Of a stretch of DNA of 64,000 nt, positions 1-12,899 are shown in pieces. Within the stretch, counting starts at the first letter, position 1, and every line of letters begins with the position of its first letter. The DNA comes from Lumnitzera littorea (Eukaryota; Streptophyta; Magnoliopsida; Myrtales; Combretaceae). A model generated the notes under the pieces. It did not search any database. It was not told the DNA's origin and saw only the letters and a list, made by a program, of their open reading frames with translations. The stretch lies in NCBI GenBank assembly GCA_024138015.1, contig JAMXBB010000002.1:50276469-50340468 (forward strand), given 5' to 3'. Made by a program: the position numbers and the translations under genes.

Positions 1-566
1 TATTTCTCACAAGCATGCTAAAATGTTGTAGTTATAGGGTTCCTTTAGTGATTACATCTAGATGCTAATGACAAGACCATTATACAATACGCTTGAGCAT
101 ACATTCCATAATTGATGGGTAGGATCATCATTGTAGACAAATCGTCTCTATCTCCATACACATGATGTTCCTCCTTCTGTAAGACTTTATAGCAACATAG
201 GGATATAATTGAAGATTAGCACGCTTCAAATAGTTACACAAACAGCTGCATCATGCCACTGATGCAACGACACAAGAGATAGGGAAGAAGTTACTCTTCT
301 ACAAGTTTAAATATGGGATAAGCTTTCTCATATTACCCTTTTATGATGCTAAAATATATCTCCCATAGGGTGAGCAGTTGGCATGCTACTGACAAATGGA
401 TTTTGACATTACACAACTTCTCATAGATGATTTGGGGTAGTATCGAAATGCCTTAGATCAGTAGACACCGAAGTGAATATGGTACATTTAACAATTTGTC
501 TTGTTTATATACACATTCATTGCATGCTAATAATCTTAACATCTACTTTACAAACTGCTTGGATAC

Positions 567-972
567 TATATATAGCTAAGATCCTAAATGCATTGCCCAT
601 ATTATCGAGAGGGCAATAACATTTGGCTAGCTCGAGTGCCTTTTATTTACTTTCATCTAATGGGGTGATACCTTCCTATTTCTATGGCATGATAATTTGC
701 TGAAGTCCAGTGGATTGGTATATTAACTTCCTTCTATTAGCTTAATCTTAAAGGGAAGAACTATGAGAATCGAGCTAAATGTCACACTACTTAGATCTAG
801 ATGTGGTAGGAGCAGCGAGTAAGCATCATCTAGATAGAGTATGATGACGCATTATTTGATGAGGTCAGATTGCTATAATTAGTACTATAGTATTACCAAA
901 CATTATATTGGATGTACAGAAGAGATATCCGGAGCAATATATAAACCATCTTGCTTCATCTCTATCTTCCAT
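567..972 (+). pseudogene. Plant mobile domain (PMD/MAIN-like) relic
   Basis: One reading frame (the frame of position 600) runs for about 400 bases and resembles the plant mobile domain found in MAIN-type proteins and in transposon-carried 'serine/threonine phosphatase 7 long form' proteins. Visible landmarks are YYREGNNIWLARVPFIYFH near 597-655, then a conserved W-LP..Q region, then LNLKGKNYEN near 742, a Q/W-rich stretch, and a Y-Q...W-YRRDI stretch near 895-930. The frame is kept but broken by TAG, TGA and TAA codons, several at places where the family has Trp or Gln. No start, end or flanking terminal repeats can be seen, so it could be a dead host gene or cargo of a dead Mutator-like or gypsy element. 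Recognition rests on remembered family pattern, not on a search. Confidence 0.55.
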
Positions 973-3096
973 TGATAATGTGTATGTTCATGTAGTTTAC
1001 TTTTTTTTTTCTTTTTTAATTACGATAGATGCTTTTTCACATTGAGTTGATGGACACTTTGTAATAGACCCAAAGAGTTGCAATTATGGGAGGCATATCC
1101 TTAGAGGCTATGGAGGTGTGACATCATTCCTTCTAGATCATCAAGAGTAGTTAGAAATTTTTGTAGCTTTTGCAATACGAAGGAGACAACATGGTCGTAG
1201 TATGGGTCATTATAGGAGCTAGTACTCAATTAGTCTCCTTCTCCTCCTTTAGATTTACCATAGCTTATTTCTCATTAGTGGCTCATGCCTCTAAAGGCCA
1301 TGCTACTCTATTTCTTATGGTTGATCCATTGTTCCTACTGATTTCATGTCATTTCACACACCTAATTTTGATCTAGCCTTTGCTCCTATTGTAACACTAT
1401 TTACTCCTTAGAGGCTTAGGCATAAGCATCTAGCTGACTCTAATATGGGTTAGACCATTATATAGGTAGATTTACACCATACTGCATGGGATGATATACT
1501 ATTATATACTCACCTTCATTTGGATGTAGTGGGTCTAAGCAAGTCTAGTTTGGTTGGAGAAACAGTAGAGAGATCTATGTGACTTCAATACCATTGATGA
1601 TGGAGGAGGTAGTCTTATTTTAGATTATTGTTATCTTTGTATAGATGTACTTGTATGATATTTAGTGCTTTATAAGAAAAGAATAAATGAACTATTGTAT
1701 ATATTATATATGACCATTGCATTAATGAAGTGTTCTCCATCTTTTTGGCTAGTAAATGTTTTTATATTGTATTACTGACATATGATTCTATCTTCGATAT
1801 AAATCAATTTAGAATGTTGAATTTTTTGATTGTTAGGAATGTATATGGAGCTTGTGATATGAGGGGAATATAGATAGGGCTTATGATGTATTCGGAGTAG
1901 TAGATAGAGCTTATCATGTGTTGAGGGTGAAGAAGGAGTTTGTTGATAGAGTTGTAAATTAACTGCTAGGTGTTGGAGTTTGGTTTTATTATGGTAGTTT
2001 GTATATTTAGATATGTTGTATTAGTTGTATTTTCATAACTAATAAATGGTTTCTATTTCTTATTGGTGGTTTTGTTACTATTGAATTGTGTTGGTGGGTG
2101 ATGTAGAATAAAGTGCATGTTAGCTGCTTTTTATAAATCGCAAAGCGAAGGTAAGACCTAATTTGTCCCAAGAACTAAATTGCAAATCTAAGTTGCATTT
2201 TATAAAGCACAGGGCTTGGCTACAATTTGTATAGAAAGTATATAGCTTAAGACCCAAAGCAACATACATGTTCTAACTACAACTTTGCAATGGAATTTGA
2301 CAAATTACTTTTCTTTAGTGCCCCTTTTAAGAATAAGTTTTTAAGGTATTTTGACCTATTCCTTTTATTGTTAAACTATGCAAAATGTAATATAATTTTT
2401 CTTTCCATGCCATAACTAAGTGTAACATTAGAGGTAGTATACAATGAAAGGAGCAATAAAGATCATGGCATGGTTGCTAAGCTTAAAAGGCTTTACTAGT
2501 AGTTTGTTAAGAAATAAAGCGGTAGATCTATTAAGAAGTCAAACGAAGCTTGGAAAATTTTTTGGTTACTTATATACTAGAAATTGATGTACCCACAATG
2601 TGTTTGCTAATTGAAAAACATCATGCATAAAATCTTAATCATAAAACAATTATTTAGTTAAATGAATTGCATTCAAGAAACTTAGAAAAGCAAATATAAT
2701 AAATTATCTATAAGTTCCATTATTTATCATGGTTTCTCTTTTCACATTAAGAAAAAAAAAAAAAAAAAAACTAGAGAGCAAATATTCTCCTTTGGTTTCA
2801 TACCTTTATGTAAGTTCTACCAGAAAATTTGCCATTACTAAAATTCTCCTTATCTAAACAATATTTAGTTATAATAAACAATGTAAAATAAAGATAAAGT
2901 TGGTCTTTCAGTAAATTTTCTCTCTCCTATCACTAACCTTTGTTCTCCTTTGCCCACTATTTATTAATGCATAGTATTAATTGTTTTTTTGATAAATTCA
3001 AATTATAATAATGTACAATAATGTACCATAATAATGAATATTATTATTACTATAACTTTATACAATCAAAATATAATAAATATGCATTAATATAAA
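973..3096. other. AT-rich stretch, no gene recognised
   Basis: No coding frame with family resemblance, no terminal repeats and no RNA gene were found. It contains an uninterrupted A19 run at 2752-2770. The small open frame at 1170-1376 has no recognisable content. Confidence 0.6.
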
Positions 3097-3101
3097 GTAA
3101 T

Positions 3102-6100
3102 TGTAAATCCTACGAATTCTTGATCTCAAACGTAAAGTTGGTCAAGAAAGTTAATGGATAATCTTTAAAATTGCTTAAGATATAATGACATAAACCCTAA
3201 ATAAAATGAACTAACCCTAAAAGACAAGTCCAAAACCCCCTAAATAATAAGTCAAAAAACCCTAGAAGAAGTAAACCTTAAAACCCTAATTGTATGCATA
3301 AAATTCTAAAAACTCTAATAATTAGAAAAACCCTAAAACGTTTATCAAACTTGAGAAGATCTACTAAAACCCTAATTGAATGACTAAAAGCCTTGAAATA
3401 ATTAAGGAACCATAATTGAATAGCAAAACCACTCACTTAATATACTCAATTTCGCTAATTGTCCAAAAATCCTAAGTACTGATCACATACGGGATCCAAT
3501 AACTATAAATGGCCCCTAATGCTTAGAAGCTTTAAGAAATTAGACAATATAAGTTAATAAACATAAGTAAATTGATAGGATATAACAAAATTCCAAACCA
3601 ACCTTAATTACACTTAATTTGCTCAATCATAATTAATCACAATTAATTTTCTTAATTATAACCTAATCTTATAATCAACTCTTATTACATCTTAATTAAC
3701 AAAGAGATAAAAGTAATTAAAGACAAAAGACAAAGAGATTAATTGGCAATTGTCCTCTAAGGGGACAAACAATTGCCAAAAGGATGAAACCTTACAAGAG
3801 TGCATTTTACCCCTTAAAGACAAATACCAACCTACCTAATTTGAGCTTGTGGTCCCCTTAATTCCCTCTTCAAGTGCTAGCCATGCACCCTCTCTCTCTT
3901 ACTCTTCATTTTCTCTCATCTCATTCATTAAACACGCTAAAAAACTCTCCAAACAAAGCTTGTAAATACTTACACTTGCTCGCTCTCTCGGCTACCCCCA
4001 CTCATACCACTGTTAGCCACTTTCACTCTACCACCACTTAACGCCACCACTAACCACCAATCATCACACATTCCTCACTCACCCCCTATCTATTTGATAC
4101 ACACATACCCCTATAATACCCCCAAAGCTTATGATACAACAAGAGAAAAGGGGAGCTCCATTTCAACTCTTTAAGGTAAAAACTACCCTATTGTTTCCTT
4201 GAAGTTTATTACTTGTTTCTACATTCTAAGATCTAAAACTCTTATAAACAAGTATATTAGAGTAATGTAGTTTAGGATAGTGTAGATACCATAGATAATT
4301 GTAACACATGGCTCCTTAGTCAAGTATAATTGCCAATATGCATGAAATTGTAGGAGCAAGTAGGTGTTAGTAGAAATAAGTGAGAAAAACATCAAGCAAC
4401 GCCCATGCTACATATATGCCATCCCATGTAGGGGATGTTTTCCTTACAACTAACACTTATTTGTTGATAAAATTGATTTCTTTTGGTGAAAAAAAAAAAA
4501 AAACCTAGCTTAGAGTTAGATAATATACATTAAAACAAGGAGTTGTGTGAAAGATGGTGGAAACCCTAAAAGAACCACCTTTAACACTACCTTTAGAGTA
4601 GGGAACAAATTGTAACTTTTGGTTTATTAACATAATGATTCATTAATTAGTGATAATTTAGGTTTGGGACTTAACTAACAAAGTTTATTATGCTAATGTT
4701 GGACTAGAAGCCTAAATAAGATTAAATAGTGATTTGGACTTTTAAAATTTAATTAGAAGGCCAATAAAAGATAATGGCTAGCTTAGGACACATGAAAAAT
4801 AAATTATTTAAAAGGGTTATAATGAGTTGAGGCATAAAAGAGCACATAGAGTAGGGTGTAAGGCCTTAAAATGAAAGTGAGACCCAAATCACATTGAAAA
4901 GGCCCAACATAGAGTCCATAAACCAATAAAACAAACTAACCAACAGTTTAAATACACTCCAAAGTAAATTAAAAACCAATAGGCCTAAGAAGACAACTAA
5001 AAAAACCCCATAGGCCCAACTTGAAGTTATTATAAGAAAAAAGAGAAAAAGGTTCAAATCAATCTATAAAAGTAAACCTAAGGCGTAATTAAAAACTTTA
5101 GGGGATAAAACTTAAAGTTTTATTTAAAAACCTTAAATATAGGGCCCAGTAATCCAAATCTCAACTTTAAGCCTAAAATAAGGTCCAAAAACCTCTACAG
5201 TCAAACACCAACGTTTGACCAACAAATTTAATTGGCCTAATCCTTAAGGTTATAGGTTTAATCCAACTAAATGGACCATACCACATGATAGAATACTCGA
5301 AAATAATGAAAATAGATTATAAGATCACCAAAATCAAACTTAAAATGAAAAAATTATGGTTAAAATATGAAAATAAGAAAAATAAGGAATTGTGACAAAT
5401 TAATTTAATAGATAGTAAAGAATAGGAGTTTTATATGCTATGATTACATTCTTCAGGTGATTTCGATCTAGAGATTGGCTCGATTGAAGACTATTAGGAT
5501 TGCCAGATATCATAGGTGGATGAGTATATTGACTTCTATCTTATCATGTATTTACTTGTAGTATAGAGCACTATTAAATTATATATAGTGAAAATTGATG
5601 TGCTTAGGATTTGGGAATTCTTGCATGTGTTTGTATTTGGATGCAATTGCATTATAATACATCATAATATATTAGAACCAAAATTAGTTGTTGCATTAGC
5701 TATTAGGATTCTAGAGTATCTGTTATATATATTGGTTGATCACTTGTGAATCAAACTAACAATTATCTAACCTTTAAATGAACCAAACATACATTGCATC
5801 ATATTGCATTAAGATCACAGTGTTAGTATTACGTAGTAGAGTAGGAGATCATGCATTATGGATCCATATTGATTATTATATGATATATTATTGTTAGTGC
5901 ACGATGTATTCGTACAACATGTTTTTGCCTTAACTTTTTGGGAACTAAGTAACTCTAGGGAGTGTTGCCCATTGCTTGAGGCCGAGCCATATATACTACT
6001 TTAGGTCTATTAGGAGAAATGATATTGAATTGGACATAAAGACCTAGGTCCTAACATATCTAAATACTTTCCAAACTTAGGCAACAATAGGCATAAAATT

Positions 6101-6732
6101 GTGCCTTATATAATTGCTAGTAGGCTGTACAAGATGTGTGCATTGCATATGATTGTTTTGCATTCATACGCTTGTTAAATAACTTGTTTGAACTAACTTA
6201 TTGATAGAATAGGAAGGTTACCTACTAAATAATTATGACTTAACTACTTATAGTTTATTGTTGTAACATGACCTTTGGTTGAAGTTAGGCTGCAAGATGC
6301 CTAAGGTTAGTTCTATTAGCTTTCGGGATGGTAGAATAAAGAAGAGAACTTGAGTGAATCTATATAATCTATTTAGACTCTCTATTGTATATTTCTTTTA
6401 CTAAGGTTTAGTAGCATGGACTACTAATACTTATTCTAGCTTAACTGTAAGACTTATTTGGGGGATGTTTATCTCTATGGACCTATGTTGGATTTAAATT
6501 TGTTACTTTAAATATTAATTATTTGTTTTGATATTACTTGATGCAAGTCTTCTAGCAGAGGTCAATGTTGTGCAAACGCCTTATGCATTATGATGAAAGT
6601 TCTCGATCAATGGTGAGGACCTCAAACCTTCTTGTAGTATATAGCAATACGGCCACAACTTGGTTACCCCTTAGGTTGTAACGGTAATAGTTATTTCCTT
6701 TCGTATTCAAACTATAGTTACATACATTAACG
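3102..6732 (+). mobile_element. Long LTR-like sequence (Del/Tekay-type gypsy), probable degenerate solo LTR
   Basis: The sequence starts TGTAAATCCTACG, as long Del/Tekay-type gypsy LTRs do. It has a U3-like AT-rich first part, a CT-rich leader-like block at about 3885-4180 (ctctctctctt, ttttctctcatctc, then a purine patch), and a later part with the ...gggaactaagtaactc... layout of these LTRs near 5940. The same organisation, not clear sequence identity, is seen in the two minus-strand long LTRs at 24,997-31,821 and 25,807-28,903. No internal gag-pol lies on either side, so a solo LTR is the simplest reading. The right end is uncertain. A 9-bp direct repeat taaagtaat flanks the stretch (3093-3101 and 6733-6741) but does not fit the 5-bp duplication expected of this class. 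Confidence 0.45.
3190..3378 (+). repeat. Cluster of CCCTAA-like motifs
   Basis: At least seven aaccctaa or aaaccctag-like motifs occur within about 190 bases, irregularly spaced by AT-rich sequence. They are not head-to-tail telomere repeats. They lie in the U3-like part of the long LTR and may simply be LTR sequence or telo-box-like promoter motifs. Confidence 0.5.
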
Positions 6733-9600
6733 TAAAGTAATACACATACATATTTTCCCTTTAGGTTTCACAAAATTACATGCAAGAGTAAGGATTATAA
6801 ATATAGAGAAAAATTAAAATAAATTTGTTATATAAAAATATACAAAATTGCATAAATATTGAACTTTCTCAAACAGCAAGTAATGATGATGCTAATCTTA
6901 ATTCACTTGCTATATTATAGAACTTGTCATATACTTAAAACAAGAAAAGTGTTAAAAATAATTAAGTAAATTAAGTACTTCATATGAATCTACTTATAAA
7001 ATGATAGAAAAAGCATGTGAAATTTAAGAAATCAAAATTACATTTCCTTTTCATCTTTTTCCTTCCCATTTTTACTATTCTAAAATGTGAGTTCACATAC
7101 CTTATGAAGTACCCTTTTTTTTTTTTTTTAAATATCCTACAATGCTAGTTTAAGTTTTAGGTAGAGAGATTATTCTATTAGCCTCTTCCAAGGAGGGATA
7201 CGAGAATTAAAAAAATAAAAAAGAGCGTTGCTTCCTCGTAATCTTTACTTAAAAGCACTCTAAATCAATTGCCACAGTATTCACGGGGAAACGAACACTA
7301 AAAATTACAAATAAAATACAATTGCACTTAAAAAGTTCATAACAAAATAAAGTGATATTTTCTCTACCATAATCGTGTCAAATGATTCTAAAACATAAAT
7401 ATAGGCAACTGTGTCAAAGTGTTATTAAATTAGGTGTAGTTATTTTATGATAAGCTCAAATTCAAAGTAAAAAGTAACTCTAGCAATAAGAGAAGTTATT
7501 CGATCCCATAATATTTTAGCCATCACCAAATTATCTCCAAGACATCTTACTTATAAAAAATGTAAAATTAAGAACATAATTAAATAAAGCAATTTATTGT
7601 TAACCAGATACAATCGTAACACATATTAAATATCATTAAAGAATAATGAAACAAAAAGGAAATATTTTATTAATTTTCAAAAGAAAATGTGAATAAAAAA
7701 TGAAAAATACAAAACATTACATGATAAAATTGAAAGAAAAATTAAGGCAATCAGAATTTTAAAAAAGAAAAACTAGGCGGAGTACTGAAATTGAAGACGT
7801 TGCTTACATCGACACTTAGAATTTGTACTCTTTCTCCCTCCACTTCATTTTTTGAATTACATACAAAATTAAAGCAAGGAAAATCTAGAAAGTAAAAAAA
7901 TAAAAAATAAAAAACGAAGTTGCAAATAAGAAAAATCTATATAAAAAAAATCAAATAGGAAATTAAGACATCAATCATAGAAGACAAACCTTAGGAGAAT
8001 TGTGTTGAAACATGGGTTGACCATGAAAATATACACACTAAACTTGTCCATAACATCAACTCTATCTTGGGTTTCTTCATACTTGATGGTTGAATCATTC
8101 TCATCATTGAAACTTCTCGTCTGTTAAATTATTTAATGACTTCAACCTAGAGCAATCATCATCAAAATTTTGAGCAAAATATTTTTCTAATCATAAATAT
8201 CCAATTCCTGAATTTCATAGACACATAGCAAAAGCAATTTATCAAATAAATTAATTGAAGAAAAGGGTTATATCTATTTGAGTGAAACTTAAAGCATAAA
8301 TTAATCAAGTATTAATAATAATATGCCATCATAATTGGAGGTTTTACATAGAATACATTCAAGAAGATTTCTAGAAGACGAAGATCAACGATAAACATAC
8401 TATAGTAGAGATTTTTGAGTGTTCCATGTTCTTTGGGAGATAATTAACCATGCTGATACTCGAACATATGGAAAGGAAATGTACGGTGAGAGATAAGATA
8501 TTATTATATTGTCATGATTATAGTATTAGTATAAATTATTATAGTTTAACAATATGGGGCAAATTGATGTACACTAATGGTATTATTATAATTTGACCGT
8601 AGAGTTTTATTTTAGTAGATTTTAGAAGATTGTTGCTGTGAGTCAAAAATTATTCAAAAACCCTTGATTAACGATTGAGGAAAAAAGAGAGTGATAATTA
8701 TTCTTAGGCCAAGTTATGGAATATCACGGACAGAAATATACTCTCGGAAAGTGTGGAATCCGAAAAGGGACGTATTTGCTTAATAATATAGATGTTGTAC
8801 CCCATAATTGATCTTAGGATTTCTCTTACATTGCACCTTGCGTGCCATGATTTATGCTTTAATCTCCAATTGATATGAGATGCTAACCAGAAAGAGGGGA
8901 AAAATTGACAGACGAGAGGAAAGTAAAATTTTCTTTGGATAAGTGAAGACTGTACATTGCACTATGTACTTATGTTGAAACGCAGCATTTAGTTATATCA
9001 AGTATCGAAGGTTAAGGTGTTAATTAGTTCGTTTATCAGGGGAAAAGGTTGGTGTTGGTTGTTTAAATCCTCAATATTGACTTTTGGTGATTGGAGGAAC
9101 TTCCTGTCTTAGACAATGATTCCCATTGCTTATATTTTATTTTCACCAAATATTTTCCTGGTAACACCTGGTGTTTTGAATGAGATAAATTTGGTTGCAT
9201 ATATATATATATATATGTATAGATGAACCTGGTGTTCTAATGGAAGATAATGAATTGATGCTTTTAGGGAATTCATGGATGAATACACAATCTGTCTTGT
9301 TGATTTTTTGCCATGCTGTAGAGTTGTAGCGGTGTTAATGTTGAGGCTGTGGATATGCTTAAGGAGATCGGAGGACCTCTTTCTGTTCGTGCATTGATTT
9401 GCTTGGTTTCTTGAACGAGTGGCGTACCAAGAGTTGCGATCAGCAAAAAATCGCGTTCTTTTACGCTATTAGTCGCTATCAAAATTATATAAGGTCGTAT
9501 ATGCACGAGTCCGCAGAGGTTTTCCTGTGGTTCCAAATCCGAAGGTACTAGGCTCTATAGTGTCTACCTTTGATAATGGAATGTCAAGTTAGGATGTCGT
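6733..9600. other. AT-rich intergenic sequence, no gene recognised
   Basis: No coding relic or terminal repeat was recognised. It contains an AT dinucleotide run at 9199-9216. The open frame at 9273-9536 on the minus strand has no family resemblance. The last 300 bases are somewhat richer in GC than the rest. Confidence 0.55.
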
Positions 9601-9607
9601 TTGCTGG

Positions 9608-10160
9608 TTTATCCCAACAGCATCACTAATACAACTTCGCTACGTATATAGAATCATGTGTAGAATCCGTCGCACTAATGATTATTTTTCTTATATATTC
9701 ATTTTTATCTTTTTATATCTTGTATGTTATTTCCTTATGAAGTATCTTTTTTATCTTTTTCTTTTTGAGCAAGTTGCCCTAACTTATGTGTATAAATACC
9801 CCTATATTTGTAGCTATAAAAAGAAGCAGAATTAGATTATCCTTAATATACTTGAATATTTTCTTCCGTGTGTAAACACTACTTATTTACTCTCAACATC
9901 ACTCTTATCCTAATCATTAAGCAAAACTAGGTGGTAAGTAACCTTATTAGACCAATTTGTATGTTATATCGAATTGTGTCATAAGTCTTCGGAAGTTTCA
10001 TTGGTGTGTCATATCCTCTTAAGATATTTATGGGTTTTTGCTTACTCTTCATTCGCGTTTGTTCTTTCACATACACCCTATCACTTTTCTTTCAAACTTT
10101 CTACAAGCTCGAACTCATCCAGTGATTGGCCTTATCTGTTCTTGGTCATTGTTCACAATA
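9608..10160 (+). repeat. 5' LTR of gypsy element 1
   Basis: It aligns along its length with 15,020-15,565, sharing for example aatcatgtgtagaatccgt, ttatttccttatgaa, tataaatacccct and catatcgaattgt (with small differences). Both copies stop at matching points (gttcacaata here, gttcgcaaca in the other copy), so the right end is well set. The left end is approximate. Confidence 0.85.
9791..9798 (+). promoter_or_regulatory. TATA box in 5' LTR of element 1
   Basis: tataaata followed by cccct, conserved at the equivalent place in the 3' LTR (15,196-15,203). This marks the U3/R part and the direction of transcription. Confidence 0.65.
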
Positions 10161-10163
10161 TCT

Positions 10164-10175
10164 TGATGTTAGAGC
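10164..10175 (+). other. Primer-binding site relic, initiator tRNA-Met type
   Basis: tgatgttagagc lies 3 bases after the LTR end and is followed by gaagg. It differs at three positions, all transitions, from the usual plant Met-tRNA primer site. Position and length fit. Confidence 0.5.
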
Positions 10176-10340
10176 GAAGGTTTTGCTTAAGTTGTCATTA
10201 TTAATTTTTTTTTTTTGAAGTTTTGTTATACTCTGTTCTGCATATGTAAAATAGAGCAAGTTATTGTGCTTATTCGAGTGCTATATTGTTAACTGTTAAT
10301 TTCCTGAAGTGTTTATGTGAACTTTGAATCTATAGAGAGA

Positions 10341-11500
10341 ATGACAGACCCGAGTGTAAATGTTAGTATGAGAGATGACAATAGTGGAGTTATCCATCAT
10401 AAACGACAGTCTTAAGGAACCCCAAGAAGCATTGACGAGAGACTTGATAAGGTAGTAAACCTTTTGGTAGATCTGACCCGAGCTATTTATGCATTGGCTT
10501 ATTGACTTATTGAGGCTGTGCAAAATATCCCATAGGTTACCCAACCTATTAGAGGTTAGAACCTAACTTGACCAGTTCGAGGTAAAGGAATAGGTGGATG
10601 AGTGAAGAGAAGGATTGATTTGGCAGACATAGGAGATGAGGAAGAAGAGTACTTCGAGAAAGAGCGAGCTAGAGTCTCAAGAGCATCCGACAATGTAAAA
10701 CTTTGGATTTCGAGTTTCAATAGATCTAGGAATGCTAATAAATATTTGGAATAGGAAGAGAAGGTAGAGTGTGTTTTTGACTATTATCAATATGAGGATT
10801 ATGAGAAGGTAAGAATTGCTGCTATTGAGTTCTTTAGATATGCTGTCATGTAATGGAAGAATTTCCATGCCATGAGGAGACAGGAAGGCTATCGAGAGAT
10901 TAATGCTTAGCTTGAGATAAAGAGAATACCTAGAAATAGATTCATACCAGAAACTTACCTTCAAGATACTTTCACTCGGCTTTAGGAGCTAAGATAAGGA
11001 GGTTGAACTGTTGACGAGTATGTTCAAGAATTTCAAATGCTTATAATTTGTTGCAAAGTGGAGGAACCACTGGCTCAAACAGTCTCAAGATTCATCACTA
11101 GATTGAGAGGTGATATTTGAGACATGGTGGAACTCCAACGCTTTACCACAATAGATGAAGCCGTCAGAATAGCTCAATGAGTAGAAAGGTAAAGAAGGAG
11201 CCGAGCTGAAGGATGGATGTATGAGCTGAATAGAGAAGCCGACTTGACATTGAAGTGGCGACTTAAACTTATGAGAGGGGGGCAAGGGTTTGGCAGGAAG
11301 ACAAGCCAGATCGAGTGCTTCAAGTGCCATGGATTTGGACATATGGCTACTCAGTGTCTAAATTGAAGGACAATGGTCATCAAAGGAGATGCCCCAAAGT
11401 TAAAAGTAGACAGTACAGATGAGGAACCTGAGGAAGAGGAGGTCCCCACCGAGAAAGAACTAATTGAGGAGGATGTGTTTGCTGAGGACTTGGGCTAATT
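10341..11500 (+). pseudogene. gag of gypsy element 1
   Basis: The ATG at 10,341 opens a frame that continues, interrupted by stops, into the protease and RT. It encodes the capsid/nucleocapsid precursor of the particle. A retrotransposon gag domain is visible at about 10,840-11,180 (WKNFHAMRRQEGY, later TVDEYVQEFQ and RFITRLRGDI). A zinc knuckle CFKCHGFGHMATQC at 11,316-11,357 keeps all four C-X2-C-X4-H-X4-C ligands. An acidic Glu-rich linker follows (about 11,400-11,490). More than ten stop codons are present (TAA after residue 23, then mostly TAG and TGA), so only fragments could be translated. Confidence 0.85.
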
Positions 11501-11564
11501 ACTTATGGTTATCCAACGCACTATGAATATGGAACCCCTAAGAGAGGAGGAGTAGAGAGAGAAT

Positions 11565-11957
11565 TTGTTTCATACCACTTATAAAGTGAATGATCGGGTG
11601 TGTGCCCTCATCGTGGATAGCGAAAGCTATACTAACGTGGCATCAGCTGATCTTATTTCAAAACTGAAATTACCGACTGTTGCACATACGAGGCTGTACA
11701 AATTGTACTGGTTGGGTGAGAAAGGAACACTACATATCACTCAGCAAATACTATTGCCGATCATTATTGGGAATTACTTAGACCAGATTCTCTACGACAT
11801 GCTATCCATGTGTACTTCCTACATGTTGCTAGGTAGACCATGGCTGTTTGATGGGAGAGTTATCTATGACGGCTACAAGAACACATATATGTTCAAGAAG
11901 GATGATCGAAAGATCACACTAAACCTAATGCCATTGAGAGACGTTAAAAAATTGTAG
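11565..11957 (+). pseudogene. Aspartic protease of gypsy element 1
   Basis: An open stretch of 130 codons in the gag-pol frame. The active-site region reads ALIVDSESYTNVAS at about 11,604-11,645. The catalytic Asp is at 11,616-11,618, but the next-but-one residue, normally Gly in the D-S/T-G triad, is Glu (gaa, 11,622-11,624), a one-base change. The C-terminal ...MLLGRPWLFDGRV... segment typical of this lineage is present. It would process the Gag-Pol precursor; the Gly-to-Glu change should inactivate it. Confidence 0.8.
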
Positions 11958-12239
11958 GCAAAACTTGCTCGCGGATCTAAGATGGCTCTAGTGTTGAGTA
12001 AAGCTGAGCTTCAAGAGGCCATCAATATTGACTAGCCGACACTCATGTTGGTTAGGCAATTATTATAAATGAAGGAGCAAGGCGAACTATCTTAGGAAAT
12101 CAAAGAGTTGCTTGATTAGTATACTGACCTGTTCTTAGAACAATTACCTAAAGGGTTGCCCCCTACTTAAGGCATAAAGTATTGCATTAACTTAATACTC
12201 GATGCTGCATTGTTGAATAAGCCGGCCTATGGGATGAAT

Positions 12240-12895
12240 TTTGAACAGGCTTCTAAGCTATAACATCAGGTCAATGAGTTGCTAGAGAGAGGATACGTCT
12301 AAGAAAGTCTCAACCCTTACATTGTGCCGGTGCTCCTAGTGCCGAAAAAGGATAGAACTTGGTGGATGTATGTTGACAGCCGAGCAGTGAATAAGATCAC
12401 GATCAAATACAAGTATCCGATCCTAAGGTTAGAAGACATGTTAGATGAGTTGAGTAGAGCTAAGGTCTTTAGTAAGATTAACCTAAAGTCTAGCTACCAT
12501 CAAATCCACATGAGGCTCGGAGACGAATGGAAGACTACATTTAAAACTCGGCATGGACTCTATGAGTGGATGGTCATGCCATTCGGCCTATGGAATGCCT
12601 CGAGCACCTTCATGCAATTAATGAACCACATATTAAGACATTTGATTGGAAAGTGTGTCATGGTATACTTTGACAACATATTGGTCTATAGTACCGATAT
12701 GTCAAGTCACTACAAACATCTCCGAGAAGTATTGGATATCCTCCGTATTGAGAGACCATTCGACAATCTTAAGAAATATTACTTTTGCTAGGAGGAAGTA
12801 GTATTCTTGGGTTATGTAGTTAGTGGAGGAGGCTTATGAGTGGATAACTAAAAGATTTGAGCAATTATAGAGTAGCCGACTCCCACTACTTGTGC
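12240..12895 (+). pseudogene. Reverse transcriptase of gypsy element 1
   Basis: The longest open part is 12,324-12,791 (155 codons). Landmarks in order are VLLVPKKDRTWWMYVDSR, KINLKSSYHQI, TTFKTRHGLYEW, MVMPFGLWNASSTFM and VYFDNILVYS. The polymerase signature at 12,666-12,677 is Y-F-D-N. The second Asp of the (Y/F)xDD metal-binding pair is Asn (aac, 12,675-12,677), a single G-to-A change that should abolish polymerase activity. A TAG stops the frame at 12,789. The thumb/connection part continues to about 12,895 with further stops. Confidence 0.9.
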
Positions 12896-12899
12896 CGAC

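Noticed and set aside
3093..6741. 9-bp direct repeat taaagtaat flanking the long LTR-like stretch, as for a Mutator-like insertion
   Set aside because: No inverted terminal repeats, and the register does not fit an LTR end; 9-bp AT-rich matches can occur by chance.
9273..9536. 87-codon minus-strand frame
   Set aside because: No domain, no start context and no neighbouring support.
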